In this document: in pieces, positions 38,506 to 47,302 of the stretch
Layout: the number at the start of each line of letters is the position of its first letter
Numbering within the stretch: the stretch's first letter is position 1
Source: Aerococcaceae bacterium NML190073
GTDB lineage: Bacteria; Bacillota; Bacilli; Lactobacillales; Aerococcaceae
Assembly (NCBI GenBank): GCA_026131555.1
Contig: JAMXJH010000001.1
Coordinates: forward strand, 310,001 to 374,000
DNA length: 64,000 nucleotides
Direction: 5' to 3'
The notes under the pieces: generated by a model
Seen by the model: only the letters and a program-made list of their open reading frames with translations
Told to the model about the DNA's origin: nothing
The model's database searches: none
Program-made: the position numbers and the translations under genes

Positions 38506-38731
38506 GTATTGCCGGCGGATTCCTCTACAAAAAATCACCCGACTCTCTCAATACTGTGCCCACCTTTCACTCAAGGTTCTGCAAGCGGGGAACAAATGCG
38601 TGACTCGCCTCTTCAACACAGACTTTCTCATCAAGGCAGTCTTCGGTTTCCTTGCCGATAAATCATCCGCCGTAGAGGGATTTCTGTTTGTATCATCGTT
38701 AATTTTTGAACATTTTCTTATAATTATTCCA
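38506..38731. other. Non-coding stretch between protease and galK
   Basis: This part of the 354-base gap between the protease start and galK shows no gene with a ribosome-binding site. A minus-strand frame at 38548-38880 is open, with a fairly natural composition (KRRVTHLFPACRTL), but it runs antisense into galK and has no start signal. It may be a gene remnant or chance. Confidence 0.4.
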
Positions 38732-38761
38732 TTGAAATAAGGTTGTTTGGCACGGTATAAT
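38732..38761 (+). promoter_or_regulatory. Promoter of galK-galT
   Basis: TTGAAA (38732-38737) and TATAAT (38756-38761) are 18 bases apart. Confidence 0.75.
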
Positions 38762-38774
38762 GAAAGCGTTATTA
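38761..38774 (+). promoter_or_regulatory. CcpA-binding (cre) site candidate at galK
   Basis: TGAAAGCGTTATTA matches the cre consensus TGWAANCGNTNWCA at 13 of 14 positions. It starts at the last base of the -10 box, so bound CcpA would block initiation. This predicts glucose repression of galK-galT. Confidence 0.5.
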
Positions 38775-38794
38775 AATATTTAGGAGGCATTGCT

Positions 38795-39958
38795 ATGAAT
38801 ACAGAACAATTATTGGCGAAGTTTCGTGACGTTTTCAAGCGTGAAGATGGTGCACTCTTCTTTGCACCGGGACGAATCAATTTAATCGGGGAACATACGG
38901 ATTATAACGGCGGGCGCGTCTTCCCTTGTGCGATTACGCAAGGAACTTATGCAGTGGCGGCATTGCGCGACGATGCAAAAGTGCGCTGCTATTCATTAAA
39001 TTTCGAAGACGTTGGCGTGATTGAATTCCAATTGGATGAGTTGGTCAATCGTAAGGAAGATAATTGGGCAAACTTTGTCAAAGGTGTGATTAAGTTTGTG
39101 CAGGAAGCCGGACACACTGTAGACAAAGGGTTCGACATTCTGGTATACGGTAATATTCCGAACGGTGCCGGACTTTCTTCTTCCGCTTCATTGGAGTTGC
39201 TAGTCGGTATTACTTTGGAGCACTTGTTCCATTTAAGCCTTGAGCGTCTTGATTTAATCAAAATCGGCAAGCAAGTCGAGAACCATTTTATCGGGGTGAA
39301 TTCAGGGATTATGGATCAGTTCGCCATTGGAATGGGCGCGAAAGATATGGCGATTTACTTAGATACAAACACGTTGGAGTATGAATTGATTCCAGCTGCT
39401 TTCGGCGATTATGTGGTATTGATTATGAACACGAATAAACGCCGTGAATTGGCGGATTCTAAATACAATGAACGCCGTAGCCAATGTGAGGAAGCATTGC
39501 GCCGCTTACAAACGGAACTGGACATCCAAGCATTGGGCGAGTTGGACGAAGCAACCTTCGAAGCGAATCGCCACTTGATTGGTGATGACGTGTTAGAACG
39601 CCGTGCTAAGCATGCCGTCTACGAAAACGAGCGCACTGTTAAAGCCAAAGAAGCCTTGACAGCAGGCAACTTGGAAGAATTCGGACGCTTATTGAACGCT
39701 TCGCATACAAGTTTGCGCGATGATTACGAAGTAACCGGCATCGAACTCGATACTTTAGCACATACGGCATGGGAACAAGACGGTGTATTGGGAGCACGTA
39801 TGACCGGCGCCGGCATGGGCGGTTGTGCGATTGCCTTAGTCCACAAAGACAAAGTGGACGCCGTTAAAGAAGCTATCCAAGCCACTTACGAAGCAAAAAT
39901 TGGCTATCCGGCCAGCTTCTATATTGCGCAAGTCGGCGAAGGCGCAACTAAATTATAA
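38795..39958 (+). CDS. galK: Galactokinase
   Basis: A 387-residue GHMP kinase that phosphorylates alpha-D-galactose at C1, the first committed Leloir step. [13 protein letters not shown] at residues 24-36 is the galactokinase signature with the galactose-binding Glu-His-x-Asp. [11 protein letters not shown] near 119-129 is the ATP-binding loop, and [17 protein letters not shown] near the end is GHMP motif 3. AGGAGG precedes the ATG at 38795; upstream in-frame codons have no ribosome-binding site. It is cotranscribed with galT 80 bases downstream. galE and galM are not in the window. Confidence 0.98.
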   Translation: MNTEQLLAKFRDVFKREDGALFFAPGRINLIGEHTDYNGGRVFPCAITQGTYAVAALRDDAKVRCYSLNFEDVGVIEFQLDELVNRKEDNWANFVKGVIKFVQEAGHTVDKGFDILVYGNIPNGAGLSSSASLELLVGITLEHLFHLSLERLDLIKIGKQVENHFIGVNSGIMDQFAIGMGAKDMAIYLDTNTLEYELIPAAFGDYVVLIMNTNKRRELADSKYNERRSQCEEALRRLQTELDIQALGELDEATFEANRHLIGDDVLERRAKHAVYENERTVKAKEALTAGNLEEFGRLLNASHTSLRDDYEVTGIELDTLAHTAWEQDGVLGARMTGAGMGGCAIALVHKDKVDAVKEAIQATYEAKIGYPASFYIAQVGEGATKL

Positions 39959-39977
39959 ACCATTACACACAACAACC

Positions 39978-40005
39978 GGTGGCAATCACATGCTGGATTG
40001 CCACC
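39978..40005. repeat. Hairpin between galK and galT
   Basis: GGTGGCAATC (39978-39987) and GATTGCCACC (39996-40005) form a perfect 10-bp stem with an eight-base loop. No T tract follows, so it looks like an RNA stability or processing element. Confidence 0.55.
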
Positions 40006-40038
40006 GCCATTCTATGACAAGCTTAAGGGGGACCTCAT

Positions 40039-41544
40039 GTGACAATATCAATTTCAACTGTGATTCAAGATTTTATCCGAAAAGGTGAGCAACTGGGTTG
40101 GATTCACCCGATCGATCGGCATTATGTGGCAAATCGCCTCATTCAATTAGTCAACTTGAGTGAATACGCACCGGATTGCCAGTGCGAAACTCACGCATTA
40201 CCCGACTTATTAAACAGTCTGGATGCTCTACGTGACTATGCGGTCGCCAACGGCATCATCGAAGATATCGGCTATGCCAAAGAACAATTCGAAGCAGCGG
40301 TCATGGATTTAATCACGCCAACTCCCTCAAAGCTGAATGATATTTTCTGGGAAAAATACGCAACCGACAAGACGAGCGCCACCGATTATTTCTATGCGCT
40401 CTCGCAAGCGAATGACTATATTAAGACACGCAACATCGCTAAAAACATCGCCTTCACTACACCGAGCGCTTACGGCGACTTGGAAATTACCATTAACCTC
40501 TCGAAACCGGAGAAAGACCCGAAAGAAATTGCGGCTGCCAAATTGGCGCCGGCTTCCAATTATCCGAAGTGCTTGCTCTGTATGGAGAATGAAGGCTATC
40601 AAGGCAGAAGTAATCATCCTGCCCGTCAGAATCACCGTATCGTTCGCCTCGATTTGGAAGGACGCGCGTACGGCATGCAATACTCACCTTATGTGTACTA
40701 CAACGAGCATAGTATTTTCTTAAACGAGCTACACATCCCAATGGAAGTAAACCGTCAATGTTTCGATAATTTATTGGCAATTGTCGATGTGTTGCCGCAT
40801 TATTTTGCCGGGTCGAACGCCGACTTACCGATTGTCGGTGGCTCCATCTTATCGCATGACCATTACCAAGGCGGGCGTCATACTTTCCCAATGGAAAAAG
40901 CGACTGCCTACCAGGCGATTGACTTGGTCAACCACCCGAATGTGACGGCGGAACTCGTTAATTGGCCGATGAGTGTCATTCGTTTGCGCAGTGCCAACGC
41001 AACAGATATTGCGGTAGCTGCCGAAGACATTCTCGCTAAATGGCGTGGCTACTCGGATGAAAGCGCGGATATTCTCGCTTTCACAGAAGAAACACCGCAC
41101 AACACGATTACTCCGATTGCGCGCCGCAAAGGTGAATGGTTCGAAATGGATTTAGTCTTGCGTAATAATCGCACTACGGAAGAATTTCCGGACGGCATTT
41201 TCCACCCGCACAAAGATGTGCAACATGTCAAGAAAGAGAATATCGGCTTAATTGAAGTGATGGGCTTAGCCATTTTGCCGCCACGTCTAGTGGAGGAAAC
41301 GGCCGCCATTGAGCGCTTCTTATTAGGACAAGCCGATCTAGACAGCGTTGCCGAAGGTCACCGTGAATGGGCGACCGCTTTGCAGACGGCTCATCCGGAA
41401 GTCAGTGCGGATAATGTCCACACCCTCGTCCAAAACGCAATCGGCGAGAAATTCGCACGCGTATTGGAAGACGCCGGTGTTTACAAACAAACGGTTGAAG
41501 GACGCGAAGCGATCTTACGCTTCGTGAACTATGTGAACCAATAA
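40039..41544 (+). CDS. galT: UDP-glucose-hexose-1-phosphate uridylyltransferase, type 2
   Basis: A 501-residue enzyme of the Firmicutes-type (class II) GalT family, which exchanges UMP between UDP-glucose and galactose 1-phosphate. Characteristic segments are YPKCLLCMENEGYQGRSNHPARQNHR near residue 174, LNELHIPMEV, and GGSILSHDHYQGGRHTFPM near 271. The last carries the His-x-His of the uridylylated intermediate region in this class. The start is GTG at 40039 with AAGGGGG seven bases upstream; an overlapping ATG is followed at once by a stop. Galactose 1-phosphate comes from GalK. Confidence 0.96.
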   Translation: MTISISTVIQDFIRKGEQLGWIHPIDRHYVANRLIQLVNLSEYAPDCQCETHALPDLLNSLDALRDYAVANGIIEDIGYAKEQFEAAVMDLITPTPSKLNDIFWEKYATDKTSATDYFYALSQANDYIKTRNIAKNIAFTTPSAYGDLEITINLSKPEKDPKEIAAAKLAPASNYPKCLLCMENEGYQGRSNHPARQNHRIVRLDLEGRAYGMQYSPYVYYNEHSIFLNELHIPMEVNRQCFDNLLAIVDVLPHYFAGSNADLPIVGGSILSHDHYQGGRHTFPMEKATAYQAIDLVNHPNVTAELVNWPMSVIRLRSANATDIAVAAEDILAKWRGYSDESADILAFTEETPHNTITPIARRKGEWFEMDLVLRNNRTTEEFPDGIFHPHKDVQHVKKENIGLIEVMGLAILPPRLVEETAAIERFLLGQADLDSVAEGHREWATALQTAHPEVSADNVHTLVQNAIGEKFARVLEDAGVYKQTVEGREAILRFVNYVNQ

Positions 41545-41556
41545 GAACTAAACAAA

Positions 41557-41591
41557 GCCACTCGCATCAGCGGGTGGCTCTTATTATTTAT
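41557..41591 (+). terminator. Terminator after galT
   Basis: AGCCAC-TCGC and GCGG-GTGGCT (41557-41580) form a stem with one mismatch around ATCA, followed by a T-rich TCTTATTATTT. Confidence 0.7.
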
Positions 41592-41647
41592 TCCGACAAT
41601 TCCCCATGTCAACGGTTCCGGCAACAAGGAAATGTTTCCGATTTGTC

Positions 41648-41990
41648 CTCCCTAGAGTGTCAGGGAGCAAAAAACTTTTGGTTTTGTCCTCCCTAGAGCG
41701 TCAGGGAGCAAAAAACTTTTGGTTTTCTTCTCCCTAGAGCATAAGGGAGCAAAAAACTTTTGGTTTTCTTCTCCCTAGAGCATAAGGGAGCAAAAAACTT
41801 TTGGTTTTCTTCTCCCGCAGACGTAAGGGAACAAAAAAACTTTTAGTTTTGCCCTCCCGCAGACGTCAGGGAACAAAAAACTTTTGGTTTTGTCCTCCCT
41901 AGAGCATAATGGAGCAAAAAACTTTTGGTTTTCTTCTCCCGCAGACGTCAGGGAACAAAAAACTTTTGGTTTTGCGCTCCCTAACGATCT
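41648..41990. repeat. 41-bp tandem repeat array of hairpin units
   Basis: Eight full units start at 41648, 41689, 41730, 41771, 41812, 41854, 41895 and 41936, with a partial ninth at 41977. Spacing is 41 bases except for one of 42. Each unit is a dyad (CTCCCT, eight bases, AGGGAG) followed by an A-rich/T-rich block (AAAAAACTTTTGGTTTT). Loop sequences fall into two families, AGAGYRTMA and GCAGACGTMA, arranged in mixed order. No spacers exist, so this is not CRISPR. It fills most of the 533-base gap between galT and an immunity-like gene. Confidence 0.92.
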
Positions 41991-42077
41991 AGGCAAGTCA
42001 GCCGAAAAATGGACGACTTTCTTTTTGCCCGATGAGGCTTTATAATTAACAGCAGTCTATACAAAGGAGAATCGCAA

Positions 42078-42356
42078 ATGCCTAAACCCACAGAAGACAG
42101 CATGCTTCAACATCTCTATGACTTGATACTCAATCCACAATTGTCGCAAGTAGAGCGCAATCTCCTCATCATTGGCAAAAACGCGCTTGAGCAAGGTGTC
42201 TACTTCCCGAAAGTGATGCAAGACTTAAAATTGGCGCTCGCTCCCCTTGCTGTCACACAACAATTATCCCCTCCCGTTGTCGAATTATTATGCACGATTT
42301 CCCGCCACTATCCTGGGGACGGCGTTGCCGCCTTATGGAATGACCTATTGCGGTAG
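42078..42356 (+). CDS. Bacteriocin immunity protein, enterocin A immunity-like
   Basis: A 92-residue cytoplasmic helical protein matching the class IIa bacteriocin immunity family. It has LYDLILNPQLSQVERNLLIIGKNALE near residues 13-38 and YFPKVMQDLKLALAPLAVTQQLSPPV near 42-67, which form the antiparallel four-helix bundle. These proteins protect the cell by binding the bacteriocin-mannose PTS complex. AAAGGAG lies ten bases before the ATG. No bacteriocin precursor, transporter or regulator gene is adjacent, so it is an orphan immunity gene, as found in many non-producing Lactobacillales. A TATAAT at 42040-42045 may be its -10 box. Confidence 0.8.
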   Translation: MPKPTEDSMLQHLYDLILNPQLSQVERNLLIIGKNALEQGVYFPKVMQDLKLALAPLAVTQQLSPPVVELLCTISRHYPGDGVAALWNDLLR

Positions 42357-42509
42357 TCGACAGGCAATAGTGGCTCGAATACTTTTCTCGCACAGCAGGG
42401 CAATCGAACGGGCACATTGCTGACAGCAGCGCTCTTTATACTCATTCTATTAAACCTGTTTAGAATTATGTTACAATAACTTAGAATTTTGATGCGAAAG
42501 GACTTATTT

Positions 42510-43487
42510 ATGTTAAATTATTTGACTTTGGCGCTCGTTACGGCGCTCGCGTACTTCATCGGACAACAATTCCCACTTATCGGTAGCTCGTTGAGTGCTA
42601 TCTTGATTGGCGCTATCGTTGCGCACTCACCTTTACACACCCAACTGCATCTCCCCCAATTCAAAAAAATAAGCAGCACTCTCCTGAAATACGGCATTAT
42701 CGTCCTTGGGTTGACGCTCTCTTTTGCGACGTTTTCCGGTATAGGCGTGCGCTCGCTACTTGTAACCCTCCCTGTTATTGTCGGGTCTTTTTTGACAGCG
42801 ATTGGGGTCGGGCGATTATTGCAGGTGAAGATGAACGGGCGGTTATTAGTCGGTGTCGGCACTGCCATTTGCGGTGGTTCAGCGATTGCGGCAGCGGCGC
42901 CGGTCATTGAAGCGGAAGAAGATGAGATTGCCTTTGCGATTGCGACAATCTTCCTCTTCAATATGATGGCACTCGTTGTCTTTCCTGTCGTCGGTGCTTG
43001 GCTCGGCTATGACGACTTGGCGTTCGGTGTATTCGCCGGTTCGGCAATCAACGATACGTCTTCCGTTGTGGCTGCCGGGTTCGCCTTCAGCGAACAAGCG
43101 GGAGAGATTGCGACTGTCGTCAAATTGGTGCGCACCTTAATGATTGTGCCGGCTTGTCTTGCCTTAATTGGTTACCGTTACTATCATTTGCGCCAAGAAG
43201 GCAATCCGATTACCTTGCGACAAGTACGCAACATCGTGCCGCAATTCGTCATTTGGTTCATCTTGGCAGTCATCGTTGCTACCTTCGTGCCGATTCCGAC
43301 GGCATTAACCTATCTGTTGAAGCAAATCGCTCGCATTCTCATGACAATGGCTTTAGCAGCTGTCGGTTTATCCATGAACTTCAAGCAATTACGCACTGCC
43401 GGACTGCCAGCCATTCTATTAGGCGGTATCACATGGCTTGCGGTTATCCTCGTAAGCATCGTGTTGATTGCCATCTTCTTCCAATAA
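42510..43487 (+). CDS. YeiH/UPF0324 family putative sulfate exporter
   Basis: A 325-residue membrane protein with about ten hydrophobic helices. The family (YeiH, UPF0324) shows a repeated layout with GTAICGGSAIAAAAPVIEAEEDEIAFAIATI near residues 115-145 and FGVFAGSAINDTSSVVAAGF near 172. The paired AGS and N/D-containing loops probably line the transport path. Sulfate or sulfite export has been proposed, but the substrate is unproven. ATG 42510 has AAAGGA upstream; a TTG 21 bases earlier has no site. It ends at a strong terminator. Confidence 0.8.
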   Translation: MLNYLTLALVTALAYFIGQQFPLIGSSLSAILIGAIVAHSPLHTQLHLPQFKKISSTLLKYGIIVLGLTLSFATFSGIGVRSLLVTLPVIVGSFLTAIGVGRLLQVKMNGRLLVGVGTAICGGSAIAAAAPVIEAEEDEIAFAIATIFLFNMMALVVFPVVGAWLGYDDLAFGVFAGSAINDTSSVVAAGFAFSEQAGEIATVVKLVRTLMIVPACLALIGYRYYHLRQEGNPITLRQVRNIVPQFVIWFILAVIVATFVPIPTALTYLLKQIARILMTMALAAVGLSMNFKQLRTAGLPAILLGGITWLAVILVSIVLIAIFFQ

Positions 43488-43493
43488 CAAAAT

Positions 43494-43528
43494 AAACAGC
43501 CTTCTGTCTACTTGACAGAAGGCTGTTT
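43494..43528. terminator. Bidirectional terminator between YeiH-like and FMN-reductase genes
   Basis: A perfect 15-bp stem pairs 43494-43508 with 43514-43528 around TACTT between convergent genes, with A/T runs on both sides. Confidence 0.92.
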
Positions 43529-43549
43529 GTTTGTGTATTTTGAATGCTT

Positions 43550-44110
43550 TTAACGAATCGTTTTCATCGCTTGTGCCCATAGGACAACATCATTGATTAA
43601 GTTTTGCGCCGTTGCATCGTGCACACTTGACGGTTTAAATGCTGAGAATTGTTCGAAATCTGTATATAGATTGAAACCCAAATTAGTCGAAACGGTTGCT
43701 AAGCGCAATGTTGATAACATTTGGCGCAAAGAATACGATGCTGCGATACCATTTGTGCTACCATAACTGACAATCGCTGCGGATTTATTGTGCCATTCCG
43801 GCGCAAGATGATCAATCGCATCTTTCAAAGCGCTTGTAATGCTCTTATTATATTCCGGTGTCACGAAGATAAAGCCGTCCAATTCATCGACTTTCTTAGA
43901 CCATACTTGTACTTGCGGATTAGCGTACTGACGGTTCGCCATCAATGGCGGTACATCTTCATTAAAGCGCGGTAAGTCATACGCTTTGATATCCACCAAC
44001 TCAAATTCCGCATCAGAATGTTCTTCTGCTAATGCCTTCACCCACTCGGCTACTTGTAAATTCACACGTGCGTCACGGGTACTTCCTGTAATAATGCCAA
44101 TTTTTACCAT
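43550..44110 (-). CDS. NADPH-dependent FMN reductase family protein
   Basis: A 187-residue flavodoxin-like oxidoreductase. KIGIITGSTRDARVNLQVAEW at the N-terminus is the FMN-phosphate-binding loop. PEYNKSITSALKDAIDHL near residues 80-97 is the family signature contacting the isoalloxazine ring, and SYGSTNGIAA lies near 112. Members reduce FMN, quinones or azo compounds with NAD(P)H. ATG 44110 is preceded by GGAGG; longer frames overlap pstS. It starts 13 bases after the pstS stop, so it may be read from the pst operon; no phosphate-related role is known. Confidence 0.85.
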   Translation of the reverse strand: MVKIGIITGSTRDARVNLQVAEWVKALAEEHSDAEFELVDIKAYDLPRFNEDVPPLMANRQYANPQVQVWSKKVDELDGFIFVTPEYNKSITSALKDAIDHLAPEWHNKSAAIVSYGSTNGIAASYSLRQMLSTLRLATVSTNLGFNLYTDFEQFSAFKPSSVHDATAQNLINDVVLWAQAMKTIR

Positions 44111-44123
44111 AAATTCTTGCCTC

Positions 44124-45032
44124 CTATTGATGATTCCGGACATCTGCCCAGTCATTGATGCTACCATTATAAATAGCACGAACCGTATCAAATGTCAAAT
44201 CGTCTATTGATGACGCATTGTTCACAATAATCACAATGCCGTCCAAAGCCATTGCGACAGAGTGCACCTGCGTTTGTTCCGTTACTTTCAACTCGCGCGA
44301 TGCCATTCCCAAATCAGCGGTTCCGTCACTGACTGCGGCTATACCGGCAGTTGACCCATTGGATGTAATGCTGATTTTTACTTTTGGGTTATGTGCCATA
44401 TAGGCTTCTGCTAATTTCTCGACAACCGGTGTTAAGGAAGTCGAACCGACGATACTGATTTGTCCACTAAGTTGAGTAGGCTCGTACGCTTTAAGCGGAA
44501 CGTGCGCCACATCTAAGTGCGTCTGCCCCACTTCCGGACGCGCACCGACCGCAATATAGCCACTCGCCTCTACTAATGCTTGCCCTTCCTGGGAAAAAAT
44601 ATACGTCAAGAAGTCGTCCGCAATCGGATTGAGTGCCGATTGCGACCACACTATGTTGAAGGGACGAGCTACGGGGTAGGCGCCTTTTTTGACGGCATCG
44701 GGGCTAATCGATACGCCGTTAATCGCAATCGCCTTCACACTATCATTCAGTGAGCCATAGGAGATGTAACCAATCGCGTCGGGATTGCCGGCAACCGTCT
44801 GCATGACGCCGCTTGTCCCGTTGAGCGTATCGGCTTCCACCGTAATCGCATCATCGCCATGCTCATCGACCACCTTCATAATATCCACAAACGCTCCGCG
44901 CGTTCCGGAACCGACTTCCCGAGAAACAACAATAATCGGTTGTTGCGCCCGTTCGCCTTGCGGACGCGTGAAATAGGCGAATAGCAACGCCAACACTGCC
45001 ACGACTGAAATTCCAAGCACAGCTTTCTTCAT
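44124..45032 (-). CDS. pstS: Phosphate ABC transporter substrate-binding protein, circularly permuted
   Basis: A 302-residue phosphate-binding protein. Residues 1-21 form a hydrophobic membrane anchor with no lipobox cysteine. The usual C-terminal half comes first: VVSREVGSGTRGAF (36-48, phosphate-binding loop), AIGYISYGSLN, YPVARPFNIVWS and SQEGQALVEASGYI. The usual N-terminal half follows: ISIVGSTSLTPVVEKLAEAY (192-211), SNGSTAGIAAVSDGTADLGMASREL and ALDGIVIIVNN. It ends at YNGSINDWADV, just where ordinary PstS continues into the first half. From memory, streptococcal PstS has the same permuted order. The gene is last of pstC-pstA-pstB-phoU-pstS, 12 bases after phoU. Confidence 0.88.
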   Translation of the reverse strand: MKKAVLGISVVAVLALLFAYFTRPQGERAQQPIIVVSREVGSGTRGAFVDIMKVVDEHGDDAITVEADTLNGTSGVMQTVAGNPDAIGYISYGSLNDSVKAIAINGVSISPDAVKKGAYPVARPFNIVWSQSALNPIADDFLTYIFSQEGQALVEASGYIAVGARPEVGQTHLDVAHVPLKAYEPTQLSGQISIVGSTSLTPVVEKLAEAYMAHNPKVKISITSNGSTAGIAAVSDGTADLGMASRELKVTEQTQVHSVAMALDGIVIIVNNASSIDDLTFDTVRAIYNGSINDWADVRNHQ

Positions 45033-45044
45033 AGCGTTTCTCCT

Positions 45045-45707
45045 TTAGTTCAATTCGATGATTTCGCCCGTATTCAAGAAGACGACACGTTCGCAAATAT
45101 TGGTCACATAATCACCGATACGTTCCAAATTATTGCTGATGCCAATATAACTAATCCCTGTCAAAATAATATCCGGATTCTTCTGCATATGCTTGGCGCT
45201 GTCGCGGTAAATCTCCTTCAACCAAGCGTCCATTTTCTCGTCTTCCGCTGCGATTTTGCGCGCGGCAGAGGCGTCTTTAGCGATGTAAGCATTCAATGCC
45301 GCTTCAATCATCGCTTCTGCCAAGTTCGCCATTTCACGCAAGTTGTTCGTAATGCTCTCAACATCTTCTTCTTCAGGATTTCGGCGCAATACGGCACGTG
45401 CAATCGACACGGCATGGTCGGCAATCCGTTCCAAGTCTAAACTGATGTGCAAGACTGCAAACAACATCCGCAAATCGCTGGCAACCGGTTGTTGAAGTGC
45501 AATAATACGATGCGCTTCTTTTTCGATATCGGCGGTAGAGGCATTGATACGCAAATCATCGCTGAATAATTCATGTGCTAATTCGGGGTCGCGATTAATA
45601 TAAGCTGTGATTGCTTTATGTACGGAACGCTTCGCAGCGCTGCCCAATTCTGTCAAATGATTGTGTAAAGCTTCTAATTCCTGTGCATAGTTCTTTCTAA
45701 TCACCAT
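45045..45707 (-). CDS. phoU: Phosphate-transport accessory/regulatory protein PhoU
   Basis: A 221-residue all-helical protein with two PhoU repeats. Each repeat carries a metal-cluster motif: SADIEKEAHRIIALQQPVASDLR and LDLERIADHAVSIAR in the first, and the ISNNLERIGDYVTNICERV segment in the second. PhoU restrains phosphate uptake through PstSCAB when phosphate is plentiful and dampens PhoR signalling. ATG 45707 has GGAGG upstream; longer frames overlap pstB. It lies between pstB and pstS in the operon. Confidence 0.95.
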   Translation of the reverse strand: MVIRKNYAQELEALHNHLTELGSAAKRSVHKAITAYINRDPELAHELFSDDLRINASTADIEKEAHRIIALQQPVASDLRMLFAVLHISLDLERIADHAVSIARAVLRRNPEEEDVESITNNLREMANLAEAMIEAALNAYIAKDASAARKIAAEDEKMDAWLKEIYRDSAKHMQKNPDIILTGISYIGISNNLERIGDYVTNICERVVFLNTGEIIELN

Positions 45708-45723
45708 AATAATTCCTCCTTCA

Positions 45724-46482
45724 TTAGCCGAATCTTCCGGAAATATAATCTTCTGTACGTTGGTCTTTCGGTGTCGTAAAGATTTGTTCTGTCGCACCGA
45801 ACTCAATCACTTCTCCCGTTAGGAAAAACGCAGTCTTATCCGAGATACGTGCCGCTTGTTGCATATTGTGCGTGACGATAATAATCGTGTAGCGGTTCTT
45901 CAACTCTTGGATAAGGTCTTCGATTTTACCGGTTGAAATCGGGTCGAGCGCAGAAGTCGGCTCGTCCATCAATAAGACTTCCGGCTCATTCGCAATGGCG
46001 CGCGCAATACAAATACGTTGTTGTTGTCCACCGGACAAAGCCGTCGCGTCTTTATGTAATTTATCTTTGACAGATTCCCAAATCGCCGCTCCACGTAGCG
46101 ACTCCTCAACAATGCGATCGAGTGTCGCTGAATCTTTGATACCGTGCGTACGCGGACCGTAAGCAACATTATCATAAATACTCTTCGGAAACGGGTTCGG
46201 CTGCTGGAACACCATTCCCACTTGCTTGCGCAACTGGTTCACATCGTAGCCGCGGCTGTAAATGTCTTTCCCGTCCAGTTCAATCTTACCTTCTATTCGC
46301 ACCGACGGCACTAAATCTTGCATGCGATTTAAAGTTTTCAAGAAGGTGGATTTCCCGCAACCTGACGGACCGATAAAGGCGGTCACTTCCTTTTCCGTCA
46401 AGTCCATATCAATTCCTTTTAAGGCTTGGAATTGGTCGTACCACAACTTCAAATCTCTTACTTTAAACTTTGGATTGGTCAC
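45724..46482 (-). CDS. pstB: Phosphate ABC transporter ATP-binding protein
   Basis: A 252-residue ABC ATPase that energises phosphate import. Walker [10 protein letters not shown] lies near residues 34-42, [16 protein letters not shown] near 146-161 is the ABC signature, and [14 protein letters not shown] near 170 is Walker [25 protein letters not shown] is typical of PstB. The start is GTG at 46482 with AGGAGG eight bases upstream. It follows pstA by one base and precedes phoU by 16. Confidence 0.98.
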   Translation of the reverse strand: MTNPKFKVRDLKLWYDQFQALKGIDMDLTEKEVTAFIGPSGCGKSTFLKTLNRMQDLVPSVRIEGKIELDGKDIYSRGYDVNQLRKQVGMVFQQPNPFPKSIYDNVAYGPRTHGIKDSATLDRIVEESLRGAAIWESVKDKLHKDATALSGGQQQRICIARAIANEPEVLLMDEPTSALDPISTGKIEDLIQELKNRYTIIIVTHNMQQAARISDKTAFFLTGEVIEFGATEQIFTTPKDQRTEDYISGRFG

Positions 46483-46483
46483 G

Positions 46484-47302
46484 TTATTTTCCTCCTTGAC
46501 TTAACTTTTTACTCAAAAAAGTCGACACTCCGTTAATGATTACCACTAACAAAATAATAATCGTTCCTGTGGCGTATGCTTCCTTAATGTGCAATCCTTC
46601 AGAAGACAGCACATACATATGTAAAGCCAATGTCCGCGAAGACGACATCAGATTTTGCGGCAAGCCGGTAGCAGAACCGAGCGTGAATAGCAACGCCGCT
46701 GTTTCCCCGACAATTCTACCGACAGCAAGAATAATCCCTGACAAGATGCCCGGCATCGCCACCGGCAACACCACCGTAAAAATCGTCCGCAACTTGCCCG
46801 CGCCGAGCGCCAAACTCCCCATGCGTAAGGAATTATTTACCGACAACAGACCTTCCTCAGTCGAAGAAATAATGACGGGCAAGACCATAATTACAACGGT
46901 TAGAATCCCCGCCATCATCGAAAATTGAAACTTCAAATGAATGACAAACAACAACATTCCGAACAACCCGTACACAATGGAAGGGATTGCCGATAGCGTG
47001 TCGGTTGCCAGACGAATGAAGTGAACGAAGCGACTTTTGCGATTGGCATATTCAACCAAATAAAAGCCGGTGAACACACCTATCGGAACGGCTATCGCCA
47101 AAGCAATCGCCACCAAGATTAACGTCGAAATAATTGCCGGCAACATGGAAACATTATCGGTTGTGTATTGCCAAGCGAACAATTCCGGCTTCAATGCCGT
47201 TAATCCGTTCAATACAATAAACCCAATGATAAAGAGAAGAATCCCCAACGTAAACATTGCACATGCCCAAATCAAGCCTTTGACCCAATTGATTCGCTTC
47301 AT
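46484..47302 (-). CDS. pstA: Phosphate ABC transporter permease PstA
   Basis: A 272-residue inner-membrane permease with six predicted helices. [15 protein letters not shown] near residue 108 and [39 protein letters not shown] near 165-203 form the EAA loop that docks PstB. Its ATG overlaps the pstC stop by one base. PstA pairs with PstC to form the channel. Confidence 0.96.
   Translation of the reverse strand: MKRINWVKGLIWACAMFTLGILLFIIGFIVLNGLTALKPELFAWQYTTDNVSMLPAIISTLILVAIALAIAVPIGVFTGFYLVEYANRKSRFVHFIRLATDTLSAIPSIVYGLFGMLLFVIHLKFQFSMMAGILTVVIMVLPVIISSTEEGLLSVNNSLRMGSLALGAGKLRTIFTVVLPVAMPGILSGIILAVGRIVGETAALLFTLGSATGLPQNLMSSSRTLALHMYVLSSEGLHIKEAYATGTIIILLVVIINGVSTFLSKKLSQGGK

Noticed and set aside
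38548-38880. Minus-strand gene of 110 residues
   Set aside because: Its start would lie inside galK antisense, with no ribosome-binding site; only the intergenic part may be a remnant.
41648-41990. Possible CRISPR array
   Set aside because: The repeats are contiguous 41-bp units without unique spacers, and no cas gene is nearby.
41775-41996. Minus-strand frame of 73 residues over the repeat array
   Set aside because: The unit length is not a multiple of three, there is no ribosome-binding site, and the peptide merely mirrors the repeats.
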